This document shows, piece by piece, positions 1 through 9,635 of a stretch of DNA of 64,000 nucleotides. Numbering within the stretch: the stretch's first letter is position 1; every line of letters starts with the position of its first letter. The notes below the pieces were generated by a model. It was given only the letters and a program-made list of their open reading frames with translations, did not search any database and was not told the DNA's origin. The stretch spans positions 41,917 to 105,916 of the forward strand of contig NZ_FOBD01000020.1 of the NCBI RefSeq assembly GCF_900109515.1, written 5' to 3'. This stretch comes from Paenibacillus sp. OK003 (GTDB lineage Bacteria; Bacillota; Bacilli; Paenibacillales; Paenibacillaceae). Position numbers and translations under genes: made by a program.

Positions 1-231
1 CTTTTCAGCCTTCGGTGGCACCAGATCCACTCCGCCTGGATGAAACGGATGGCATTTCGCAATACGTTTTGCCGCAAGCAGCGATCCTTTGAACGCACCG
101 TGCACCTCAATCGCCTCCATCGCGTAAGCCGAGCAAGTAGGATAGAAACGACATGTTGGCGGCTTCAATGGAGAGATATAGCTGCGATACACCCGAATGG
201 GAGCCTGAACCAGTCTGCGAGATAACTTCAT
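1..231 (-). CDS. yidD: YidD membrane protein insertion efficiency factor (3' end beyond window)
   Basis: Reading the complement from the ATG at 231 gives 77 codons running off the window edge. The protein begins MKLSRRLVQAPIRVYRSYIS and carries the YidD signature: an amphipathic N-terminus, then CRFYPTCSAYA and the HPGGVD segment. YidD is a small inner-face membrane protein that helps YidC/Sec insertion. The family is about 70-90 residues, so only a short tail is missing. The start lies 3 bases past the zur stop, so the two are probably cotranscribed and translationally coupled. Identification is confident from motif order; the end is unseen. Confidence 0.93.
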   Translation of the reverse strand, partial: MKLSRRLVQAPIRVYRSYISPLKPPTCRFYPTCSAYAMEAIEVHGAFKGSLLAAKRIAKCHPFHPGGVDLVPPKAEK

Positions 232-233
232 CG

Positions 234-698
234 TCAGTGCTTCCCATGAGTGTGCTGATGTCCGGATGACACTTTGGCTGGCACATGTTCGGCACAGTCC
301 TTACAGTACCCGAAAACTTCAAATTTATGATCGACAACCTGGAATTGCTCAGGCGCATCTGCAAGCTGCATTGGGCAAAAAACGATTGGATATGTTTTCT
401 GGCATTTCAGACAAATCATATGATGGTGATGGTGATCCTCGCTGCAATGTGCTCTGAACTTCACCCCATCTTCAAAGATGACCTGCTCCAGCACACCCAA
501 TTCTTGCATGACACGTAAATTCCGATACACCGTGTCAAAACTCAGTCCGCTGTAAGTCTTACCCATATATTCATAGACGTCCTTGGGTGTCAAATACCCA
601 GGGGATTCAGCAAATAACCGAGCCAGTGTCTTCCGCTGATCTGTAATGCGGAGCCCCTGCGAGGACATGGTAGTAATAATCTGTTCTGTCGACAGCAT
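234..698 (-). CDS. zur: Zinc uptake repressor Zur (Fur family)
   Basis: A 154-residue Fur-family metalloregulator. The N-terminal winged helix has LRITDQRKTLARLF and GLSFDTVYRNLRVM, the latter being the recognition helix typical of Bacillus Zur. The dimerisation half carries a His-rich regulatory site (HCSEDHHHHHMIC), the structural-zinc pairs CLKC and CKDC, and the CPM motif, all arranged as in B. subtilis Zur rather than Fur or PerR. A His-rich tail (SGHQHTHGKH) may add metal binding. Expected role: repress zinc-uptake genes when zinc is replete. AGGAGGTG lies 9 bases before the ATG. It shares a transcript with yidD. No convincing Zur box was recognised upstream, so self-regulation is unknown. 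Confidence 0.88.
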   Translation of the reverse strand: MLSTEQIITTMSSQGLRITDQRKTLARLFAESPGYLTPKDVYEYMGKTYSGLSFDTVYRNLRVMQELGVLEQVIFEDGVKFRAHCSEDHHHHHMICLKCQKTYPIVFCPMQLADAPEQFQVVDHKFEVFGYCKDCAEHVPAKVSSGHQHTHGKH

Positions 699-933
699 GA
701 TCTAAAGCACCTCCTGTCATCCAGCATTCTGCATAAATCCAAAGAGCGAATTCATTTCAGCAATACTTAGTTCGAAATGGTTTTATTCGTCTAGGTATTG
801 TACCCGTTAGCCTGTGGAATCAAATTATGCAAATGCTGATACTTATCCTTGATTTATATACTTCTAATAATGCCTTAAATGAAGTTCATAGTCAACGAAA
901 GCGCTTGGATACCCGCTAATTACAAACTGAACT

Positions 934-974
934 AAAAAAGAACTGCCCCGGTCAATTGCATGACTTGGGGACAG
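934..974 (-). terminator. Rho-independent terminator of the stalk-domain gene
   Basis: An interrupted stem (CTG-CCCC...GGGG-CAG with an inner GTCA/TGAC) at 943-974 is followed on the minus strand by a run of six U at 934-939. It lies about 115 bases past the stop of the secreted stalk protein. The rest of the 699-1089 gap holds the zur promoter region; I recognise nothing else there. Confidence 0.7.
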
Positions 975-1089
975 CTCCATCTTCTGACGGTTCAGATGTT
1001 TAATCCTTCGGGCGACTTTTGGGGTGACAGGATATATTGCATATTAGCTTTCACTCCAAACCGTCCGTTTCTGGTGACAGGAGAAGTAA

Positions 1090-3348
1090 TTACTTCTCTG
1101 CCGGAAGCGGTGTGAACAGCAGGTTAACAGGAAGATTGCTTCCTGGTGCAGCCGAGAACACAATCGTTACAGCTTCGCCGTACGAACCTGTGCGATAGAG
1201 TACACTTTGTTCATTTGGTGCACTTAAGGATTTGCTGCCATTCGAAATCTGCACAACCTTACCATTAACGAGTGCCACACCCGAGTATCTACCACCACGA
1301 GGGTTGAATGAGATCAGCGTGCGCGGAGCCACATTGTTCAGGGTAATTTTGTAAAGTACGCCGAAGTTGCCCGCGTTAGAAGCTTCCGTATAGGCCATAG
1401 GGTCTGTGCCGACCAGATTCGGGTCACTTGCATTATCCCCAAGCGGCAAACGAGCGGGCTTCGAACCTACTTCTTGGTCATATGTAATGACACGGGTTGC
1501 ATTCGGATACGTACCACGGTTGTGTACACCATCACGATCCAGAACAGGCAGTGTGGACCATACAGCCATCGGATCTTTATTTTCTTCGATCATGATAATG
1601 TTGTAATCCAGCCTGTAGTCGCTGAAAACATCAGAATACAGAGAAATTACTTGCCCTTGCTTCATAGGAAGAGCATTGAGTTCAGTAAGAATCAATTTGC
1701 TCTCTCCTGGCTGCAACACAACATTCAATTTTCCAGTGCCATCTTGCATGGACTGGAACCAACGCTCAATCGATAACCTTCCGGCTACGGTTGCGAATGG
1801 CGAAGGACCCGCAAAGCCCATATTTTGCTGCTCTAATGTTGCTGCGTACATATTATTATTCGTAGCAACAACGTACATTTTCACGTTTTTGCCTGTGTTA
1901 TTTACATGGTGAACCATGAAACGGGTCTGACCGATTGAAGACTCTTTGTACACAATCCCTTCCGAATTAACGGTTTCCGGGCTGTTACTACGAATCAGCA
2001 CACTTTGCTCATCGTAATAAGTGTACGGAACTTTCTCCATAGCAGGAACTTCACTGCCGTTGAAGCTGAACTTGTCACCTACCGGTGTAAACAACTGATT
2101 AAAATCAGAGATAGTATACAGTGTTTCATTAGTGATATTGACATTCTTGGTATAGCTGTTACTAGCACCATGTTTGTCCGTAACGGTGATCGTTACTGTT
2201 TTTGGTCCCGGAACAAAGAATGCCAGAGCATTGTTTTCCCATTCAGTTTTCACAATAGCATTTTCGTCATCGGTGCTTTGATCAATGTACGTGATCTTTT
2301 CACCCATTTTGTATTCTTCCTTGTCTGTCGTAAACATCGCTACAGGGGGAAGATTCGGTTTCTGAACTTGAATCGTAACAGAGTACGGATCACTCCATTG
2401 TCCGCTCGAATCCTGGACAGCATACGTTACCGTATATGTACCTGGTTGGTCAAACGAATCCTGACGGCCAGTCCAGCGCTCGTCGACGATGTCCAATCCC
2501 TTGGGAGAGCTGGATTTAGTGTTGTATGTCACCGTGTCTCCTACAAAAATCTCTTTTGGTACCGTGAAGCTGGCTGCCGGTTTGGTATTCAGGTTCAGTA
2601 CAACAGTCTTCGCAGACTGATTAACTTTATAAGTAATGTTAAGTGCCTGAGTAATCGACGTCAGTGGCACCATGAACGTATTTTTTTGTTGATAGGCAGG
2701 GCCCTTCATCGTTCTGGATTCACCGTTCACTGTATAAACGCTACTATTCGTTTTGAAGCGAAGCTCATCTTCGCCACTAATAATAATGGTTTCTTTGGTT
2801 GTATTGTCATATTTCACTTCATAACCAACCCGATCAACCAGTGCGCGGATCGCTACATAAGATACTCCATTTTTAACAGCCATCGGCTGTCCGGCAAGAT
2901 ATGTTTTGCCGTCTTGTACCATTTTGTTGCTGTTCATATAAAGTGTCAGATCTCCGCCTTTACTTCCGGCTACAGATTGACCGCTTGTAGATGGTTGCTT
3001 AACCTCAACTGGAGCTGTTGGGACTGTTGTTTCCTCTCCCGCATCCTCTTCATCAACAGGGTCTGTAACAGAATCAACCGGAGTAACGTCTGTACCTGTA
3101 GGTTCATTGGTCACCGGGTTTGTTCCTTCGACTGCATTATTATCAGACTGTTTTGAATCTGACCCGGACTTTACATCCGATTCCGCGATCGTTTGTTCTT
3201 TCTTCACAACCTCCACGGATTTAACATTGGCTGTATTTGTTTTTGTTGTATCACTTTGATCGGCTGCTAGTGCATTCGCTGGAATCGCTGCAAACGCTTG
3301 GAATACAGCTAAAGCGGTAAGTATGGATAATTTCTTCTTCAAATTCAT
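1090..3348 (-). CDS. Secreted copper-amine-oxidase-like stalk / PKD domain protein
   Basis: A 752-residue exported protein. Residues 1-28 are a Sec signal peptide ending ANALA. A low-complexity acidic, Thr/Val-rich linker follows to about 125. About 135-255 match the copper amine oxidase N-terminal (stalk) domain, with GQPMAVKNGVSYVAIRALVD and the SVYTVNG / FMVPLTSI elements. Two Ig/PKD-like strands follow (SFTVPKEIFVGDTVTYN; PPVAMFTTDKEEYKMGEKIT). The C-terminal 350 residues resemble an extracellular beta-sandwich I cannot name. In Paenibacillus the stalk domain is a common extracellular, probably wall-binding module; it is not evidence for an oxidase. No catalytic domain is visible. It is monocistronic with its own terminator. 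Function unknown; likely cell-surface. Confidence 0.75.
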   Translation of the reverse strand: MNLKKKLSILTALAVFQAFAAIPANALAADQSDTTKTNTANVKSVEVVKKEQTIAESDVKSGSDSKQSDNNAVEGTNPVTNEPTGTDVTPVDSVTDPVDEEDAGEETTVPTAPVEVKQPSTSGQSVAGSKGGDLTLYMNSNKMVQDGKTYLAGQPMAVKNGVSYVAIRALVDRVGYEVKYDNTTKETIIISGEDELRFKTNSSVYTVNGESRTMKGPAYQQKNTFMVPLTSITQALNITYKVNQSAKTVVLNLNTKPAASFTVPKEIFVGDTVTYNTKSSSPKGLDIVDERWTGRQDSFDQPGTYTVTYAVQDSSGQWSDPYSVTIQVQKPNLPPVAMFTTDKEEYKMGEKITYIDQSTDDENAIVKTEWENNALAFFVPGPKTVTITVTDKHGASNSYTKNVNITNETLYTISDFNQLFTPVGDKFSFNGSEVPAMEKVPYTYYDEQSVLIRSNSPETVNSEGIVYKESSIGQTRFMVHHVNNTGKNVKMYVVATNNNMYAATLEQQNMGFAGPSPFATVAGRLSIERWFQSMQDGTGKLNVVLQPGESKLILTELNALPMKQGQVISLYSDVFSDYRLDYNIIMIEENKDPMAVWSTLPVLDRDGVHNRGTYPNATRVITYDQEVGSKPARLPLGDNASDPNLVGTDPMAYTEASNAGNFGVLYKITLNNVAPRTLISFNPRGGRYSGVALVNGKVVQISNGSKSLSAPNEQSVLYRTGSYGEAVTIVFSAAPGSNLPVNLLFTPLPAEK

Positions 3349-3555
3349 TCTTTGTCTTTGGCTCCTTCTGCTCCCATTTTATAAATATCCCCCTCAAAAA
3401 GTCATACTATTAGACGCTTACTACCGGGAAAAGTTGCTAAAAATATTTGATAAGAATTGTAAACATTTAATAGCGCGAAAATACTATGAAAATAGTTATC
3501 TATTATAATTTCGATTTGCAGTGTAATCGGTATTAAAATCCGACGCATTTCCCAA

Positions 3556-3609
3556 TAAAAAAATCCCTCCAGGTCATGGTTGAATAAGCACCATGCCACA
3601 GAGAGATTT
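3556..3609 (-). terminator. Terminator downstream of nagZ
   Basis: A stem pairing AAATC-CTC...GAG-GATTT, with an inner GGTCATGGT/ACCATGCC arm, is followed on the minus strand by a U7 run at 3557-3563. It sits 17 bases after the nagZ stop and closes the leftward nagZ/two-component block. Confidence 0.8.
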
Positions 3610-3625
3610 AGAGATTTTGAATATG

Positions 3626-5287
3626 CTAACGCAAACTGACAGGCAAGCGTCCTGTTGGCTGCAATTCACCTGTTAAGACGAGAGACAATGCGCGAACCAC
3701 TGCAGGAGTGTTCTCGTACGTACATATATAACTTCCCGGCGTCGGAATCTCCAATAGATCATATGGGTTACGCAGAGCAACTACAATCAGGGAATACTTC
3801 TCACTAAGTTTTTGAACCAAATGATGTTGCCCTTTCGGAAGATGGCCTGCAGAAGTGTAAGTACATACGATGATTTGATCTGCCTCCGACACATTCTCCA
3901 ATATCCGGTCCGCTTCATCATAAGTCGGCTGTGTCGTTATTTTGTGCTCCCGAATTCCGCCTCTCAGCTGCGATAACGCTACACCAAGTGAATCCGTATG
4001 AGACCATGGTTCATCCACTTCTGTCCGTTGCACAACCTCGGGCCAGATGACATACACATTCTTTTCAGGGTGTAAGGGAAGCAAACCATCATTCTGAACT
4101 ACAGTAATGCTATTGGAGGCAATCTCATCCAACCTGGATTCGATGGAGGCCAGCGACCTTGATAATTCATCCTTCTCTTTTGTTGAGAAAATGATCTTCT
4201 CCTCATAGGATCCATCAGGTACAGTATCATCTTCTTCCATGGAAACAAACGTATGCTTCCACTGACCACAACGCGCTGCCTTCCATGAAATAATACGCTC
4301 CAATGCCTGGTTAATGGTAGCTTCTTCAATTCGCCCAGTGCGAACGGCATCCACAACGGCTTCCACAGCAGAGATTTGATCTTGCAGTGTGTGACTGACC
4401 AGAATTAGATCAGCACCTGCCTCCACGGCACGAATGGCTGCTTCGGCCACACCATATGGCTTGGATATCGCATGCATTTCCAGACAGTCTGTAATAATAA
4501 TGCCGTCAAAGCCCATTTCTTCGCGTAACAGCCCCGTCAACACTTTACGGGACAATGTAGCTGGAATCGGCTCCGGTTCAATCGCCGGGAAGATGACGTG
4601 AGCAGTCATGATGGCATCCACTCCGGCCTCAATAGCGCGATGGAACGGCAGAAGTTCCACCTGATCCAGCCTGTTACGTTCATGAGGTACAGTGACCATC
4701 CCGAGATGTGAATCCACCGCTGTGTCTCCATGTCCGGGAAAATGTTTGGCAGTCGCAGCAACGCCTCGGGATTGATATCCTTTGATGGCTGCTGCACCAT
4801 GAGCAGCTACACTCTCCGCATTCTCGCCATAGGAGCGCACGCCGATGACCGGGTTCAGGATGTTGTTATTCACATCCAACACCGGAGCGAGGTTCATATC
4901 AATACCGATGCTTTTTAACTCATGACCTAGAATCTGTGCGCATTCAAGGGTATACTCCGGATTACCCGTTGCTCCAAGCGCCATGTTTCCAGGAACCTGG
5001 GTTACTCCCTCTTTGTCAATCCGGGCCACCATCCCGCCCTCCTGATCCACGGAGATCATCAGAGGTAAATCCCCGGCTTCAGCGGCAATCGCTTGCAAGT
5101 CGGCAGACAGTCGATTGATCTGGTCTACACTTTCCACATTTCGTCTGAAATAAATGACGCCTCCAACATGATACTCACGGATCAGTCGTTGGATCTGTTC
5201 ATCCGCATGCTGTCCATGGAATCCACACATAAACATCTGTCCTACCCGCTGTTCCAACGAAAGCTGATCGATCGAATTCATACGCAT
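3626..5287 (-). CDS. nagZ: Beta-N-acetylglucosaminidase NagZ, GH3
   Basis: A 553-residue glycoside hydrolase family 3 enzyme. The catalytic barrel (about 5-340) carries the NagZ-specific KHFPGHGDT loop (181-189) with the Asp-His acid/base pair in DTAVDSH, and the nucleophile Asp267 in IITDCLEM. A Gram-positive-type C-terminal domain follows (about 380-553). NagZ removes GlcNAc from muropeptides or chitin-type oligomers. There is no signal peptide or lipobox, so this copy should be cytosolic, unlike secreted B. subtilis NagZ. That fits hydrolysis after import by the neighbouring ABC transporter (inference). The start has GGAGG 5 bases upstream. The gene begins 13 bases after the response-regulator stop, so the operon is likely continuous. 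Confidence 0.88.
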   Translation of the reverse strand: MRMNSIDQLSLEQRVGQMFMCGFHGQHADEQIQRLIREYHVGGVIYFRRNVESVDQINRLSADLQAIAAEAGDLPLMISVDQEGGMVARIDKEGVTQVPGNMALGATGNPEYTLECAQILGHELKSIGIDMNLAPVLDVNNNILNPVIGVRSYGENAESVAAHGAAAIKGYQSRGVAATAKHFPGHGDTAVDSHLGMVTVPHERNRLDQVELLPFHRAIEAGVDAIMTAHVIFPAIEPEPIPATLSRKVLTGLLREEMGFDGIIITDCLEMHAISKPYGVAEAAIRAVEAGADLILVSHTLQDQISAVEAVVDAVRTGRIEEATINQALERIISWKAARCGQWKHTFVSMEEDDTVPDGSYEEKIIFSTKEKDELSRSLASIESRLDEIASNSITVVQNDGLLPLHPEKNVYVIWPEVVQRTEVDEPWSHTDSLGVALSQLRGGIREHKITTQPTYDEADRILENVSEADQIIVCTYTSAGHLPKGQHHLVQKLSEKYSLIVVALRNPYDLLEIPTPGSYICTYENTPAVVRALSLVLTGELQPTGRLPVSLR

Positions 5288-5300
5288 GCTTTCCTCCCCA

Positions 5301-6935
5301 TTATGAACCTGCTCTTTGGTTTGACCTGAATTCTGATGGTTTCATGTGAAAATGTTTATGGAACACTTTGGAGAAATATCGCCGCTCCTTATACCCCGTT
5401 GCTTCTCCAATGGCTGTAATACTCCATTCCGTTGTACTTAATAATAAGGCTGCGCTCTCCATCCGCTTATGGGTCATATATTCAACAAAGGTTACGCCCA
5501 TCTGGTTTTTGAAAAGCTGACAAAAGTAACCCGGACTGATGCCCAGCCAATCAGCTACCTCATCAATCCCCAGATCACATTCCAGTCTGGCGTTCATATA
5601 CTCACACGCAGAACTGATCAACTCAGACACAGAAGGGCGAGGTACACTTTTCTTATCATGACAAACATAAGCAAGTGCCTCCGCCAATTCGATTAATTCC
5701 TTGATGGAGGTTGCTGAATGCAATGCACTCCAGAAGTGCATTTCGTCTTGTTCAGCCATGACATGTACTTCGCGCAATTCACGAAGCATATGTACAAGCA
5801 GAAAACGCAGGCTGTTTTCGGCTACGCTATCCAGTGCACTCTTATGCTCGCTCATCCGATGTTTGAGCATCACGAGCAGGTCAATCAATCCCTGTTTATT
5901 TCCCTGTTTGATCCAGCGGGTGATCAAGTCCAAATCCTCTTTTGTAATCCACATTGTTGTCTTTCTGGAAGGTTCTTTGGATGACATGATGGAGTGCTCA
6001 GCAAATTCTTGTTCCAGCGTATCGCTACGCTGATTAGAATCATTCAGGATCAGCAATCGCTGACAGTGCCGATATCGCTCAGCCATCTGATCGTCCAGTT
6101 TCACAGGCATATCATCCTGAATGACCCTTGTCTTCATGCCTGAACCCGACTCAAATGTCGCATCTAATTCCAACTGAACCTCTTGAGCCAATGCATCTGC
6201 CCGTATTTTCCATTCATCTGATGCTTCCAGCAACATGCACCATTCTCCCTTTCGGGCCGAAATCAGCAGAGTTCCTTCACAGATCCGGTCTGTAATTTCC
6301 CTAAGCCTGGAACGGATCATTCCATGCCAGCTTTGGTGCCGGGTCCCAGACCATCCGATCGAATGTTTGAAATACCCCGACACATCGATAAGCAGCAGGA
6401 TATATCGTAACGAAGATGCCTGTGGTTCAGGGGAAGAAGGAAGGGAAGAAAATAACGAATCCTCTTCTTTTCGCATCAGGTCAATGATATGTTTGTGCTT
6501 CACCCATACTTCCATCTCGGATTTGCGGTGGCGTTCAGCCTCCACTTCCAACCGTTTCTTCTGAATCTGACTAGCAAGCTCACGCAATTTCTGTTCCAGA
6601 TCCAGGTAATCGATTGGCTTGCATATGTATTCATGGACATTGTAACGAATGGCGGTACGGGCATACTCGAACTGCTGATAACCTGTCAGCAAAATAATCT
6701 CGCAAGTTTCCCCTTGTTCCCGCAATATTCGAATCAGTTCCAGACCATCCATGGAGGGCATACGAATATCACACAACATGATGTCAGGGTGAAATTCTGC
6801 AACTTTTTCCAGTGCTTCTGACCCGCTTCTGGCCGTACCCACAATTTCAATGCCCATGTCTTCCCATGGCAAAATAAAACTCAAATTCTCCAAAATCGGC
6901 AGCTCATCGTCAACCAGCAACGCGGTTAGATTCAT
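5301..6935 (-). CDS. YesN-type response regulator with AraC DNA-binding domain
   Basis: A 544-residue regulator: receiver domain (1-125; DDE near 9-11, phospho-acceptor Asp in MLCDIRMP, conserved Lys in CKPIDY), a long middle region (about 130-430) and a C-terminal AraC/XylS double helix-turn-helix (about 440-540, with IDEVADWLGISPGYFCQLFK and the conserved KVFHKHFHMKPSEFR end). This architecture is the YesN family that pairs with YesM kinases to control carbohydrate ABC importers in Paenibacillaceae. Its ATG overlaps the kinase stop by 4 bases (ATGA), so the two are translationally coupled. The probable target is the importer upstream at 8.8-12.1 kb. Confidence 0.9.
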   Translation of the reverse strand: MNLTALLVDDELPILENLSFILPWEDMGIEIVGTARSGSEALEKVAEFHPDIMLCDIRMPSMDGLELIRILREQGETCEIILLTGYQQFEYARTAIRYNVHEYICKPIDYLDLEQKLRELASQIQKKRLEVEAERHRKSEMEVWVKHKHIIDLMRKEEDSLFSSLPSSPEPQASSLRYILLLIDVSGYFKHSIGWSGTRHQSWHGMIRSRLREITDRICEGTLLISARKGEWCMLLEASDEWKIRADALAQEVQLELDATFESGSGMKTRVIQDDMPVKLDDQMAERYRHCQRLLILNDSNQRSDTLEQEFAEHSIMSSKEPSRKTTMWITKEDLDLITRWIKQGNKQGLIDLLVMLKHRMSEHKSALDSVAENSLRFLLVHMLRELREVHVMAEQDEMHFWSALHSATSIKELIELAEALAYVCHDKKSVPRPSVSELISSACEYMNARLECDLGIDEVADWLGISPGYFCQLFKNQMGVTFVEYMTHKRMESAALLLSTTEWSITAIGEATGYKERRYFSKVFHKHFHMKPSEFRSNQRAGS

Positions 6936-8773
6936 TCATCTTCCCCCTGCTCATATTGTGGAATAATACATTGAATGATGGTGCCATGCCCCGGAGATGA
7001 ACATATAAACACCCCGTATCCGGCCCCATATTGAATCCTTATCCGATCTGCAACACTTCTTAAACCCAGCCCTCGACGCTCTGCCATTGAAGACAGTGGC
7101 TTCGTTCCCTCAGCCATGATGTATTCAGGTGGGTCTTCTGCCATGTATTCGAATCGAGCCAACATTTCCTGGGGAATACCGATGCCATTATCCTCAACTC
7201 GCAGCACCAGGTTATTTCGTTCCACAAATGCACTGATCCGAAGTACACCCTGATATTCAATTCCCTCAAACCCATGCTGAATACTATTTTCCACAAGAGG
7301 TTGAAGGGTAAGCTTGAGTATAGATGAGGTGTACAGATGAGATGGAATGTCAATCTCGTACCGGAACAAATCACTAAACCTGTAATGCTGGATCTCAAGA
7401 TAACTCTGCAAGTGCCTTAACTCCTCACTGAGCGAAATCTCCTCCTGATCCTGAATACTGATCCGCAGCATATTGCCGAGGCGTGTCACCATTTCACTTA
7501 CTTTACGCCCTTCTCCCCTCATGGCTAGTCCGTTAATGGATTCCAGCGTATTAAATAGAAAATGAGGTTTGATCTGGGCTTGAAGCACGCGCAGTTCTGC
7601 CTTGGCCTTCTGTTCCTGCTCTGCACGTACACGTCGGAACAGACCTCCGATCCGATCCAGCAATTCATTGAACCCTTGGGCAAGCAGCTGCATCTCATCA
7701 AAGCCACTTCCTTCGACCCGGGCATTAAAGTCCCCGTCATCTACACGCCTCATGAATCGCACGAGTACCGCAATATTGCCGGTTATCCGGTTCATGAAGA
7801 ACACATTGAAAACCATCGCAGCAAGCAGACACAGCAGAATAATAATAATCGACCAGCCTGCGAATACATTCGTCTCTGAGGATAACGCTTCCCATGAAGC
7901 GACACTGACCAGACTCCAATTGTAGTTTTTCAGATGATATTGTGAAATGATGCTTTCACTGCCATCGAATACTGCTCTGGTGCTGCTGAACCCCGGTCCG
8001 TATATTCCAGATCTCACACCCAGATTCTCCATCTTCTCTCCGCTGTAGCGTCCGGAAGGATCGTATACGATCAGACCCTCTTCATTGATCAGCAGGAATG
8101 AAGTATCCTGTGCAGGATCACTTATTTGCAAATGGCGGAAGATGCGGTCCATCTCCCCTTTTTTAATCTGAACGACCAGAACTCCAATATTCTGAAAATA
8201 ACTGAGTTCCTTGACTAACCGAATCTGAGTAAAGACAGGCTCTACGCCCGTTAGCTCAGGATATTCCAGAGGGGCCAGCCATTTGGGCACGCCGTTGAGC
8301 TCCTGGATTTCTTTGAATATTGGATGAACTTTAAATTGTTGAAAAGGAAGTGCTTGAAAATTTTCCTTCGTAAATATAGAGACAATCTGGTTATCCTGGG
8401 ACGAACGCGGACGCAAATCATACAAGAAGGCATAACTGATGAACGGATAGTTGTATAAAAGGGAACGGAAATTACGCTGACTGGCATTCAGCGACAATTG
8501 ATTACCGATTCCAAGATCCTGTTTGCTCGGATCTTTGGCGTTCAAAGCCATCTGGAATACCGATGTGGCAATGCCATTGTCCGTGACATTGTTGATCTGC
8601 TGAAAAACATTCTCGATATTATAGCTGATCGCCTGGAGTGCATATTCAGACTGCTGATTGTATTTTTTCTCAATCGTATGTGATGTGACCAAGAACATGC
8701 CGATTCCAAGCGTGCACATCGGTACAATGATGAGCAACAGAAATGCCATGGCCAGCTTCATCCGCAAGTTCAT
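6932..8773 (-). CDS. YesM-type sensor histidine kinase
   Basis: A 613-residue membrane kinase: TM1 at about 6-28, an extracellular sensing domain (about 30-285), TM2 near 285-310, HAMP (about 312-365), the His_kinase domain with the phospho-acceptor in IKPHFLFNTLE, and a HATPase domain with N-box VENSIQHGF and G-boxes DNGIGIP and GLGLRSV. The family senses an extracellular sugar or the loaded binding protein and phosphorylates a YesN partner; here that partner is the overlapping downstream gene. It begins 31 bases after the permease stop, so it is probably the fourth gene of the importer operon. Confidence 0.9.
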   Translation of the reverse strand: MNLRMKLAMAFLLLIIVPMCTLGIGMFLVTSHTIEKKYNQQSEYALQAISYNIENVFQQINNVTDNGIATSVFQMALNAKDPSKQDLGIGNQLSLNASQRNFRSLLYNYPFISYAFLYDLRPRSSQDNQIVSIFTKENFQALPFQQFKVHPIFKEIQELNGVPKWLAPLEYPELTGVEPVFTQIRLVKELSYFQNIGVLVVQIKKGEMDRIFRHLQISDPAQDTSFLLINEEGLIVYDPSGRYSGEKMENLGVRSGIYGPGFSSTRAVFDGSESIISQYHLKNYNWSLVSVASWEALSSETNVFAGWSIIIILLCLLAAMVFNVFFMNRITGNIAVLVRFMRRVDDGDFNARVEGSGFDEMQLLAQGFNELLDRIGGLFRRVRAEQEQKAKAELRVLQAQIKPHFLFNTLESINGLAMRGEGRKVSEMVTRLGNMLRISIQDQEEISLSEELRHLQSYLEIQHYRFSDLFRYEIDIPSHLYTSSILKLTLQPLVENSIQHGFEGIEYQGVLRISAFVERNNLVLRVEDNGIGIPQEMLARFEYMAEDPPEYIMAEGTKPLSSMAERRGLGLRSVADRIRIQYGAGYGVFICSSPGHGTIIQCIIPQYEQGEDE

Positions 8774-8804
8774 TTCCCGTTCTCCCTATATAACGCATCG
8801 TTAA

Positions 8805-9635
8805 TTAACCTTTAACACTACCTGCCGTTACGCCTTCAATGATTTTCTCCTGCAATATGGCGTAGATTACAACAACCGGTACAACACTGTATACAATGCC
8901 TGCTGACATCTGGGCATAGTTCATTTGATACTGATCACGAAACTGGACCATGCCGACAGGCAGTGTACGCAGTTTATCAGTGGATAAGAAATAGTTGGCG
9001 AGTAAAAATTCGTTCCAGTTGCCGAGGAAATTCACGATAAAGACCGTAACAATGGCTGGAACTGTAAGGGGTATCACTATTCTAGCAAAGATACCCGGAG
9101 CCCTCAACCCATCCATAACCGCGGCTTCCTCAATTTCGCCAGGGAGCGACCGCATAAAGGCAGCCAGTATAATAATCGTAAACGGAATTGCATTCGCAAC
9201 ATAAGGAATGATCAGCGCCAAATGCGTATCCAAAATGCCGAGCTTGCGGACAAGCAAGTAAATCGGCAGCATGAGCGCATTGTTTGGAATCAGCATACCC
9301 GCCAGAATGAGACTGTACAGTAACATGCTCCATTTGCGGTGTCTCATCCGCGTTATAGCAAAAGCAAACATGGCACCAAGTATAATGGTTCCGACTGAAG
9401 ACAAGACCGAAATGTACATACTGTTCCAGAAATACGTTCCAATCTTGGCATTTACCCAAGCCTCTACGTAGTTATTAAACACCCAAGTGGAAGGCAGACC
9501 GAACGGATTCAATGCAATTTCGTTGTTATCCTGCTTGAATGAAGAAAAGATTACGAATAAAAAGGGAAACAGAATCGCAAGTAGATACAACATCAACAAA
9601 ACATGAGGTATACTGCCTTTTATGTTCTTTGCCAT
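8805..9635 (-). CDS. Carbohydrate ABC transporter permease (MalG type)
   Basis: A 276-residue, six-helix permease with the EAA loop (EIEEAAVMDGLRAPGIFARIVIP) that docks on the ATPase, and the C-terminal end typical of CUT1 MalG-like subunits. The ATG at 9635 overlaps the stop of the other permease (TGATG), with GGGTGG 7 bases upstream, so I use it rather than the in-frame TTG just before. No ATPase gene lies in the cluster. CUT1 importers in Firmicutes commonly share a remote MsmX-type ATPase, which is expected here too. Substrate unknown; the adjacent nagZ suggests amino sugars. Confidence 0.9.
   Translation of the reverse strand: MAKNIKGSIPHVLLMLYLLAILFPFLFVIFSSFKQDNNEIALNPFGLPSTWVFNNYVEAWVNAKIGTYFWNSMYISVLSSVGTIILGAMFAFAITRMRHRKWSMLLYSLILAGMLIPNNALMLPIYLLVRKLGILDTHLALIIPYVANAIPFTIIILAAFMRSLPGEIEEAAVMDGLRAPGIFARIVIPLTVPAIVTVFIVNFLGNWNEFLLANYFLSTDKLRTLPVGMVQFRDQYQMNYAQMSAGIVYSVVPVVVIYAILQEKIIEGVTAGSVKG

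Noticed and set aside
2005..3156. Rightward 383-codon frame inside the stalk-protein gene
   Set aside because: Antisense shadow of a convincing secreted protein; no start signal, and its composition mirrors the opposite strand.
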